Shown here: one piece after another, positions 7,805 through 13,735 of the stretch | Layout: every line of letters starts with the position of its first letter | Numbering within the stretch: position 1 is the stretch's first letter | Assembly: GCA_947447315.1 (NCBI GenBank) | Contig: CANFJD010000010.1 | Coordinates: 1-23,000, forward strand | Direction: 5' to 3' | From: Fimbriimonadaceae bacterium | GTDB lineage: Bacteria; Armatimonadota; Fimbriimonadia; Fimbriimonadales; Fimbriimonadaceae | DNA: 23,000 nt | Program-made: the position numbers and the translations under genes | The notes under the pieces: model-generated | The model's input: only the letters and a program-made list of their open reading frames with translations | What the model was told of the DNA's origin: nothing | Database searches by the model: none

Positions 7805-8653
7805 TCACAAGCGCAAGAAAGGACGCATTTTCTCCAGCTTTTTCGGGCCGATTCCTTTCACATTGATGATGTCATCGACGCTCGCGAACGGCCCGTTTTG
7901 TCGGCGATACTCTAATATCGCTTGCGCTGTCTTCGGGCCAATTCCGGGCAGCGTTTCCAGTTGAGTTTGCGATGCGGAGTTGAGGCTCACCATCTCGCCG
8001 CCGGCAGAAGCGCTTGGTGAAGCTGACTCGTTTGAACTGCTTCCGGCGGTCGATTTGCTCGTCGCCGCTATTCCAGGTGTTGGGGTTGGTAATGGCTCTA
8101 GTTCCATGACTCCGGGCGGAACGACTGGGACCCCATCATCAAACTTGGTAGCCGATCCCCGACGATGACTGAGTCTTGCCGGCGGGGAAGTGGCGGAAGT
8201 CGAACCGTTTCCCAATGCGACATTTGCCAGGCCCCGCTTGGGAACGATGATTTTCTCGCCGTCCTCCACCTTTGCCGCCAGATTCAGAGCGTCGGTGGCG
8301 GCGTTCGTCCACGCTCCACCTGCCGCGGCGATCGCGTCCGCCACTCGGTCTCCCGACTTTAGCCGCACCACGCCGGGCGACTTTACGGCTCCCACGACGT
8401 GTACCATCAGCGATTGCCCCGGTGAGACTTCATTCGATGCTGACTTCGTTTCCGAATCGGAAAACGTCATTGGAGCCACCGGTCGCGAGAAACTAGCCAG
8501 CCAACTTCCGGCAGAAAATGTCACCACGGTCGCCAATGCGAGCCCGGCAAACCACGTACCGGCAGAGGGCCCGGAGACCGCCTGGCGAAAGCGATCGGCA
8601 AATCCTGGCTCCGGCGGGGTTACTTTGGGTGGGTGAGCCACGCGTGCCTCCAT
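7805..8653 (-). CDS. comEA: ComEA-like DNA-binding competence protein
   Basis: A 282-residue protein with the layout of ComEA: a cytoplasmic proline-rich N-terminus, one membrane helix (about residues 33-53), an SLBB domain (about 83-140, VHVVGAVKSPGVVRLKSGDRV), a Ser/Pro/Thr-rich linker, and a double helix-hairpin-helix at the C-terminus (about 222-282, LNSASQTQLETLPGIGPKTA and VKGIGPKKLEKMRPF). ComEA binds incoming double-stranded DNA at the membrane and feeds it to the ComEC channel in natural transformation. No comEC lies beside it here. Its ATG at 8653 is inside the 3' end of the ppx gene (34-base overlap), so it is likely translated by coupling; there is no clear ribosome binding site. 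It converges with the permease gene. Confidence 0.92.
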   Translation of the reverse strand: MEARVAHPPKVTPPEPGFADRFRQAVSGPSAGTWFAGLALATVVTFSAGSWLASFSRPVAPMTFSDSETKSASNEVSPGQSLMVHVVGAVKSPGVVRLKSGDRVADAIAAAGGAWTNAATDALNLAAKVEDGEKIIVPKRGLANVALGNGSTSATSPPARLSHRRGSATKFDDGVPVVPPGVMELEPLPTPTPGIAATSKSTAGSSSNESASPSASAGGEMVSLNSASQTQLETLPGIGPKTAQAILEYRRQNGPFASVDDIINVKGIGPKKLEKMRPFLRL

Positions 8654-9534
8654 CCACGCACGCTAACCGACACCCCGGGGGCGGCAAGCGCGTTCAAGAA
8701 CCGTTCAAGGATCAGGCAACCCGCGTGAATTGTTTGGCCACGGCCAGCTTCAATTCCCGGGATCGACTCCCGTTCTTCGTCCGTCATCCGCATCAGCCAT
8801 CCCACCGCTTTGCCTACCTCCTCGTAATCCAAGTAGCTACCGTGAACTCGGTTCGCATCCCAAATGGTCCAGCCGTTGCGAATCATCACCAGATCGGTCC
8901 CGGGCGCCCCCAGGGCGACCACGGGACCCGGATCGGCGGGCGCGATTTCCACTCCTATCGTATCGTCAATTTGCGCAGAAGTGGCAAGAATTTCACCGGG
9001 GGTAGGGGTTTCGGATCGCAGCATTCCGCCGCGCAACTGGAGCGTTCCGAGCGGAAAAGAGTGCTGGAATGTCTTTGTCCAGCCATCCGCAGTCCTGGCC
9101 GCCATGGTGAGTTCGGTGGATTGCCCGCCCGGGTCCAGGATCGATACGCGCTCAAATTCGGAAAATATCGGATCCTCAATCACTGCCCGGAAGCCAAGCT
9201 CTGCTTCCAATTCTCCTGAAATTACGGTCACCGGTGTTCCTTGACTCGCCGCTCGCTCCAAGAATTCCGGTGCATTCTCGGTAATCCGCAGGGCCATCGT
9301 TCCCACCGCCTCGATGGTCTCGCAACCCAATGCTTCCGCGGCTCGAAACGCTTCGGCGATCGCAGCCAGCGTTGCCACCATACGTTCCTCTCGCAGCCGT
9401 CCCGATTGCTTCGCGCCTTCACCTAGAAAAGTCATCCGCGACGTTTCTTGAATCGGTGTCCAGCCACCGGCCGTCTGCTCTGCCACCAACAGCAAAACGG
9501 ATCCCGATCCAACGTCAATAACGGCTCTTTTCAC
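8620..9534 (-). CDS. Ppx/GppA family exopolyphosphatase / pppGpp phosphatase
   Basis: A 304-residue protein of the sugar kinase/actin-fold Ppx/GppA family. It shows the phosphate-1 motif VIDVGSGSVLLLV at the N-terminus, TMALRITENAPEFL, the GELEAELGF segment that carries the catalytic Glu of the family, and LDPGGQSTEL as the second phosphate loop. Length equals the two-domain catalytic core without the C-terminal HD-like extension of E. coli Ppx. It is expected to hydrolyse polyphosphate or pppGpp; which one cannot be told from sequence. The GTG start at 9534 opens directly with the motif. The gene is divergent from xylB, 57 bases apart, with an inverted repeat between. It overlaps comEA downstream by 34 bases, implying one transcript. 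Confidence 0.9.
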   Translation of the reverse strand: MKRAVIDVGSGSVLLLVAEQTAGGWTPIQETSRMTFLGEGAKQSGRLREERMVATLAAIAEAFRAAEALGCETIEAVGTMALRITENAPEFLERAASQGTPVTVISGELEAELGFRAVIEDPIFSEFERVSILDPGGQSTELTMAARTADGWTKTFQHSFPLGTLQLRGGMLRSETPTPGEILATSAQIDDTIGVEIAPADPGPVVALGAPGTDLVMIRNGWTIWDANRVHGSYLDYEEVGKAVGWLMRMTDEERESIPGIEAGRGQTIHAGCLILERFLNALAAPGVSVSVRGWRHAWLTHPK

Positions 9535-9542
9535 TCAACCAA

Positions 9543-9559
9543 GGTACCCCTCGGGTACC
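9543..9559. repeat. Perfect inverted repeat between divergent ppx and xylB starts
   Basis: GGTACCC, a CTC spacer, then GGGTACC: a perfect 7-base palindromic pair. It lies 8 bases upstream of the ppx GTG (minus strand) and 32 bases upstream of the xylB GTG (plus strand). It could be an operator for a dimeric regulator acting on both genes, or a small RNA hairpin in one leader. There is no adjoining T-run, so it is not an intrinsic terminator. Confidence 0.6.
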
Positions 9560-9591
9560 GACAATTGGGCGTGCGGGGTAAGAATGGGGGC

Positions 9592-11019
9592 GTGAGCAAA
9601 CTCCTCGGGATTGATATCGGAACTTCTGGATGTAAAGCCATCGTCATCGATGAGACCGGAAGGGTCTTGGGCCAAGCCCACGCGGAATATGGCGTTTCGA
9701 TCCCCCAACCCGGGTGGTCGGAGCAAGATCCCGAACTCTGGTGGGAAGGTGTCCAATCTTGCCTCGCGCAGCTAAGCGAATGGAAAGTCGACGCCATTGG
9801 CCTCGGTGGGCAAATGCACGGCTCCGTGTTTCTTGATGCGAATGATAAGGTCATTCGGCCCGCAATTTTGTGGAACGACCAGCGGACGGTGGCGGAATGC
9901 GAGGAGATCAATCGCACGATCGGGGCTGCGGAAGTCAAAGCGATCACTGGCAATCCCCCGCTTACCGGATTTCAGTTGCCCAAACTCCTTTGGCTGCGCA
10001 ACCACGAACTTTCGAACTATCTGCGCGTGAAGTCGGTGTTGCTTCCCAAAGACTACATTCGGTTTCGCCTCACCGGCGGAATGGCCACCGATGTCTCGGA
10101 CGCCAGTGGAACCGGCATCTTCGATGTCCCCAAGCGAACTTGGAGCAACACCATGATGTGTCAACTTGAAATTGATCCGGCATTCTTCCCTAAGTCATTT
10201 GAATCATATGAGGTCACGGGAGAAACGGCACACGGCATTCCCATGGTGGCAGGTGGCGGCGATCAGGCCGCGGGTGCGGTTGGCACCGGTGCGGTCGTAC
10301 CGGGGGTGGTGAGTGTTTCGCTCGGGACCAGCGGCGTGGTTTTTACCAGTCTTTCCGAACCGGAGTACGACTCCCAAGGCCGAGCCCACACTTTTTGCCA
10401 CGCTAATGGCGCTTGGCACGCCATGTCCGTCATGCTCAGTTGTGCGGGAGCGCTGGCTTGGGCGAGGAACACAATCTTTCCCGACCTCAGCTACGCGGAG
10501 ATCGGAAAACTCGCCGCGACCGCTCCGTTGGGCGCGAACGGGGCGACTTTCTTGCCTTACCTAACGGGGGAACGCAGTCCACATAACGATCCGAACGCAC
10601 GAGCGGCATTTGGTGGTCTGAGCCTCGCCACCGATCGCGCAAGTCTGGCCCGCGCAGTGTTTGAGGGTGTCACGGCAGGCCTCATGGATGGCTTCGAAGT
10701 GTTGCAGTCGCTGGGAGCGAAATCAGACGAGATTCGCGTTTCGGGCGGCGGAGCAAAGGGAGAGTTTTGGGTCCAGACGGTAGCCGATATGTTTGGGGCG
10801 CCGTGCGTGAAGATGGAAGCGGAAGAAGGACCGTCGATGGGAGCCGCAATCTTGGCCGGCGTCGGAATCGGCGTTTGGTCTTCCGTGCAAGAAGCGGCCC
10901 GAATTGTTAAGACAAAAGACAGATTTGAGCCAAGTGGTGCGGAATATTCCGAGGTTCGAGCTCGATATGCCCATTTGTACGGCAGTTTGCGGGAATGGTG
11001 CGGAGAAACTGCGTCATAA
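9592..11019 (+). CDS. xylB: Xylulokinase (FGGY carbohydrate kinase)
   Basis: A 475-residue kinase that phosphorylates D-xylulose to xylulose 5-phosphate for the pentose phosphate pathway. Seen: LGIDIGTSGCKAIVID (residues 5-20), PGWSEQDPELWW, ILWNDQRT, LLPKDYIRFRLTG, DASGTGIFDV, and GGGDQAAGAVGTG with the expected catalytic base at Asp224, followed by SLGTSGVVF. The pattern fits xylulokinase better than glycerol or gluconate kinase. I chose GTG 9592, preceded by GGGG, because the protein then starts at the phosphate-binding strand; the longer frame back to 9448 would run through ppx and the inverted repeat and gives no homologous sequence. The sugar ABC importer lies nearby but is separated by the minus-strand pair, so a shared pathway is only a suggestion. 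Confidence 0.93.
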   Translation: MSKLLGIDIGTSGCKAIVIDETGRVLGQAHAEYGVSIPQPGWSEQDPELWWEGVQSCLAQLSEWKVDAIGLGGQMHGSVFLDANDKVIRPAILWNDQRTVAECEEINRTIGAAEVKAITGNPPLTGFQLPKLLWLRNHELSNYLRVKSVLLPKDYIRFRLTGGMATDVSDASGTGIFDVPKRTWSNTMMCQLEIDPAFFPKSFESYEVTGETAHGIPMVAGGGDQAAGAVGTGAVVPGVVSVSLGTSGVVFTSLSEPEYDSQGRAHTFCHANGAWHAMSVMLSCAGALAWARNTIFPDLSYAEIGKLAATAPLGANGATFLPYLTGERSPHNDPNARAAFGGLSLATDRASLARAVFEGVTAGLMDGFEVLQSLGAKSDEIRVSGGGAKGEFWVQTVADMFGAPCVKMEAEEGPSMGAAILAGVGIGVWSSVQEAARIVKTKDRFEPSGAEYSEVRARYAHLYGSLREWCGETAS

Positions 11020-11108
11020 TTAACTGTTTTGTGCCTCGTGCTCTCCTCGCTGAAGAGTGGAGAAAGAGATACTAGACACACTCTTTCTTGGAGCAAATCC
11101 TTAGACCT

Positions 11109-12824
11109 ATGACGATCGACCAGAACCCGACGCCAACCGACCCCGAGGCAACCGAAACGGCAGCCCCGGCGGAGGCCCCGGTAGAAACCGCAACCGAAAC
11201 GACCACCGCGCCGGTGGAAGCAGAGGCCACGGCCACCGAAGCCACGGCGCCCGACACCACCGAAACCGACCAACCTGAGGCTGCCGTACCGGCCGCCGAA
11301 CCGGAGACTCCTGCCGCAGGTGCTGAAGAAGCACCTGCGAGCGAAGTAGCCGTCACCGAAGCCACTCCGGAAGTGGTTGCCGTAACCGAAACTCCTGCCG
11401 CTCCGGCAGTCGAGCCGGCTCCCGTTCGCGCTGTACCAGTCGTGAACGACATGGACCTCTTCGAGAGCTACATGGCTGGCGATTTCTCGGTAGAGGGCGA
11501 TTCTCCCGAAGGCGGCTTCAAGCGACTCAGCAAGGGTGAGCGGATTGAAGCGACCGTCATCCAGGTGGATCAGGATAAGGTTTTCGTTGACCTTGGCACG
11601 AAGGCGGAAGGAATTGTTCCCCTCAGCGAGCTGAGCGAAGAAAACCTGCAGACGGCCGTCGGCTTGTTCAACATTGGCGACAAGATCAGCGTCATCGTCA
11701 TTCGTCCGGAAGGCGCCGAAGGTAACCCGATCGTCTCCAAGAAGCGGGCTGACTTCGAAGAAGTTTGGGACCGCGTTGAGAATGCGTACAAGTCTCAGGA
11801 AACCCTAAAGGCGCAGGTCATCGACCGCGTGAAGGGTGGACTGGTGGTCGACGTAGGCGTGCGCGGCTTCGTGCCGGCAACCCACGTGGGTAGCGGCAAG
11901 CTGCGTAACATCGAAAAGTACGTCGGTCAGCCGTTGGATCTCAAAGTCATCGAGATCGATCGCGATCGCAAGAAGGTCGTCCTCTCCAACCGCCAGGCGG
12001 AAGAAGAGCGACGAGCGGCGGCGAAGGACGATATCTTCACGAATGTGAAGCCGGGTGACACCCTGGAAGGCACCGTGCGACGATTGGCCGATTACGGCGC
12101 ATTTGTCGACCTCGGTGGTGTGGATGGTTTGCTGCACATCTCGGAAATGAGCTGGGCTCGCATCACGCATCCCAAGGAAATGTTCAAAGAAGGCCAGAAG
12201 ATCAAGGTCATGGTGCTACGGCTCGATCCGGGCAATGGCAAGATATCGCTTGGTCACCGCCAGGTACTGCCGGATCCGTGGAATCTCATTCGAGAGAACT
12301 ACAAGAATCAGCAGAAGCTCACGGTCAACATTTCGCGAATCGTTCAGAGCGGCGCATTCATCAAGTTGCCGGAAGGCGCAGAAGCGTTTATGCCGGTTAG
12401 CGAGATGAGCATCCGACGCATTCGAAAGCCGCAAGACGTGGTGGAAGAAGGCCAAGAAGTGGAAGCACAGATCATCGATCTTCGACCCGATGAGCGACGA
12501 ATGGTACTTTCCATGCGCTCCATCGGTGGCGGTGCCGAACTTCGACCGGGCGCAACGGAAGCTGCAAGCGGATTTGAAGTCGATCTGCGACGCGGAGACG
12601 GTCCAAAGCGTGGTGGTCCTGGAAAGGGCGGTCCTCGTGGTCGTCGAGATGAAGGCGGATCTGAGGGTGAGGACATCGGTGGCAGCAGTCGCCGTGGCTT
12701 CGCCACCGGTGGTGCTACCATTGGCGAGCGACTTGGAGCCCTTCGTGGCCTCCTTAATCGCGATGAGAGTGCCGACGACGAGTCGGAAGCCACCTCGGCC
12801 GAAACTGCCGCCGAAGAGGCGTAA
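11109..12824 (+). CDS. rpsA: 30S ribosomal protein S1 with acidic N-terminal extension and RG-rich tail
   Basis: A 571-residue S1 homologue with four S1 RNA-binding domains, at about residues 140-211, 229-295, 314-386 and 400-471; the third (VRRLADYGAFVDLGGVDGLLHISEMSW) is the most canonical. S1 binds mRNA on the 30S subunit and helps start translation, notably on messages with weak ribosome binding sites. Residues 6-110 are a low-complexity stretch of Ala, Pro, Thr, Glu and Val with no Lys or Arg before residue 107. Residues about 490-530 are rich in Arg and Gly (RRGDGPKRGGPGKGGPRGRR). The start is not certain: ATG 11109 is preferred, but an in-frame TTG at 11088 would add seven residues; GGAG at 11090-11093 is far from the ATG. 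A strong terminator follows 5 bases after the stop. Confidence 0.92.
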   Translation: MTIDQNPTPTDPEATETAAPAEAPVETATETTTAPVEAEATATEATAPDTTETDQPEAAVPAAEPETPAAGAEEAPASEVAVTEATPEVVAVTETPAAPAVEPAPVRAVPVVNDMDLFESYMAGDFSVEGDSPEGGFKRLSKGERIEATVIQVDQDKVFVDLGTKAEGIVPLSELSEENLQTAVGLFNIGDKISVIVIRPEGAEGNPIVSKKRADFEEVWDRVENAYKSQETLKAQVIDRVKGGLVVDVGVRGFVPATHVGSGKLRNIEKYVGQPLDLKVIEIDRDRKKVVLSNRQAEEERRAAAKDDIFTNVKPGDTLEGTVRRLADYGAFVDLGGVDGLLHISEMSWARITHPKEMFKEGQKIKVMVLRLDPGNGKISLGHRQVLPDPWNLIRENYKNQQKLTVNISRIVQSGAFIKLPEGAEAFMPVSEMSIRRIRKPQDVVEEGQEVEAQIIDLRPDERRMVLSMRSIGGGAELRPGATEAASGFEVDLRRGDGPKRGGPGKGGPRGRRDEGGSEGEDIGGSSRRGFATGGATIGERLGALRGLLNRDESADDESEATSAETAAEEA

Positions 12825-12829
12825 ACTCG

Positions 12830-12861
12830 ATAGCCCGGAGCAAATGCTCCGGGCTATTTTT
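12830..12861 (+). terminator. Strong Rho-independent terminator of rpsA
   Basis: Perfect 12-base-pair stem (ATAGCCCGGAGC at 12830-12841 with its complement at 12846-12857), AAAT loop, then a run of T to 12861. It begins 5 bases after the rpsA stop. The coaE start codon follows 2 bases after the T-run, so coaE must rely on read-through or on a promoter inside rpsA. Confidence 0.93.
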
Positions 12862-12863
12862 AT

Positions 12864-13412
12864 ATGCAGATAGCCATCACTGGCGGAATTGCCGAAGGGA
12901 AGTCCACTGTCCTTCAGTTTTGTGCCGATATGGGCGTTCCCACGCTTTCGGCCGATGTCCTCGCGCGCCAAGCTTTTTCCGACCCCGAGATTCAGCAGGA
13001 GGTAGAAGGCCTTCTTGGGCTGTCGATTGCAAATCGGGAAGGCATTCGATCGAGAATCCTGTCCGATGATGAGGCCCGCCGCGGACTTAATCAGATTCTT
13101 CACCCATGGATTGCGGCTCGTGCCCGTGGATTTCACGGCGCCGTAGAGATTCCGCTTCTTATAGAAACCGTCCGGTATTTGGAGGTTGACGCGGTGATCG
13201 TCGTCACCTGCGGGGAGGTGGAACAGCGTCGCCGATTGATGGAACGGCTACAAGATTTCGAATTAACTGAGCGAATGCTAGCGGCGCAACTGCCGACCCG
13301 GGTAAAAATGCAGTTCGCGGATGCCGTGGTTAGAACCAATGATTCTCTCCGAAGCGTCCAAGATCAAACCCGAGTCGTTCTGGAGAAGCTCCAGTGGCCG
13401 GAAATGAACTGA
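12864..13412 (+). CDS. coaE: Dephospho-CoA kinase
   Basis: A 182-residue P-loop kinase catalysing the last step of coenzyme A synthesis, ATP-dependent 3'-phosphorylation of dephospho-CoA. Seen: Walker A GGIAEGKST at residues 7-15 (the family more often has GSGKS, here AEGKS), SADVLARQAF, the LNQILHP motif, VEIPLLIE (the family DxPLLxE region), and the end QLPTRVKMQFADAVVRTNDS corresponding to the usual Q...K...AD.VI.N. It is slightly shorter than the common 195-210 residues. ATG 12864 is the only start that keeps the P-loop, yet it stands directly after the rpsA terminator with no ribosome binding site. No terminator is seen after the gene. Confidence 0.9.
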   Translation: MQIAITGGIAEGKSTVLQFCADMGVPTLSADVLARQAFSDPEIQQEVEGLLGLSIANREGIRSRILSDDEARRGLNQILHPWIAARARGFHGAVEIPLLIETVRYLEVDAVIVVTCGEVEQRRRLMERLQDFELTERMLAAQLPTRVKMQFADAVVRTNDSLRSVQDQTRVVLEKLQWPEMN

Positions 13413-13445
13413 TTACCTTAAACGTCGGACTGGAAATTGGCTTTA

Positions 13446-13474
13446 TTGCGAACCTAAATAGTTCGTGCTATACT
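13446..13474 (+). promoter_or_regulatory. Sigma-70-type promoter with extended -10
   Basis: TTGCGA at 13446-13451 and TATACT at 13469-13474 are separated by 17 bases, and a TGC directly before the -10 gives an extended -10 element. The predicted transcription start is near 13481, which would leave a long leader before the GTG at 13736. Confidence 0.7.
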
Positions 13475-13666
13475 GCCGGTGCCTAGTTCGGGGCATGAAT
13501 TTGCTTGTGGATAGGTAATCAACCGAAGTTAGATCAAACTTATAATGACGAAACTTTCAACCCGAGAGGGAAATATCAGCGGTTCAGAAAGCGGAGCTAT
13601 ATCAGCAGATCTAAACTTCGCCATTTTCGATGCAGGCAGCGCAAATACGCCGTCGCATCATCGATC

Positions 13667-13699
13667 GGGCAGATGCCCACAATTCACGGGCAGAGGCCC
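13667..13699 (+). repeat. Tandem near-identical mini-hairpins in the leader
   Basis: GGGC-AGAT-GCCC at 13667-13678 and GGGC-AGAG-GCCC at 13688-13699. Both are followed by A, and they differ by one loop base. Nine bases separate them. They lie about 20 bases before the ribosome binding site of the next gene, a place where a leader-binding protein or alternative folding could control expression. Confidence 0.5.
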
Positions 13700-13718
13700 A
13701 TCTAAAAACAGGATGTAT

Positions 13719-13725
13719 AAGGAGG
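13719..13725 (+). promoter_or_regulatory. Strong Shine-Dalgarno sequence deciding a GTG start
   Basis: AAGGAGG stands 10 bases before GTG 13736 and fixes that start. It is the clearest ribosome binding site in the window; many other genes here have weak or no sites. Confidence 0.8.
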
Positions 13726-13735
13726 AAGCGTCAAA

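Larger units (their letters stand above)
13413..13735 (+). other. Intergenic leader between coaE and the exported-protein block
   Basis: This 323-base gap holds a good promoter (13446-13474), a presumed untranslated leader of about 255 bases, two near-identical mini-hairpins (13667-13699) and a strong ribosome binding site (13719-13725). A second perfect -10-like TATAAT at 13541-13546 lacks a -35. I recognise no known riboswitch class. A 64-codon frame, 13545-13739, ends on the GTGA that starts the next gene, but it has no ribosome binding site and no recognisable sequence. Confidence 0.7.

Noticed and set aside
7793..7806. GACTG-CCCA-CAGTC hairpin between the convergent permease and comEA genes
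   Set aside because: Only 5 base pairs and no T-run; too weak to call a terminator.
9448..9591. Upstream extension of the xylulokinase frame by 48 codons
   Set aside because: It overlaps the ppx start and the palindrome and adds no homologous sequence; kinases of this family begin at the LGIDIGTS strand.
12216..13136. A 306-codon minus-strand open frame across the rpsA end and the coaE start
   Set aside because: It runs through the terminator and two clearly coding genes, with no recognisable protein sequence.
13541..13546. Perfect TATAAT -10 hexamer in the leader
   Set aside because: No acceptable -35 at 16-18 bases; the extended -10 promoter at 13446-13474 is better.
13667..13699. Reading the paired mini-hairpins as an ANTAR target
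   Set aside because: The spacing is right, but treated as hexaloops (CAGATG, CAGAGG) they lack the reported A at position 1 and G at position 4.
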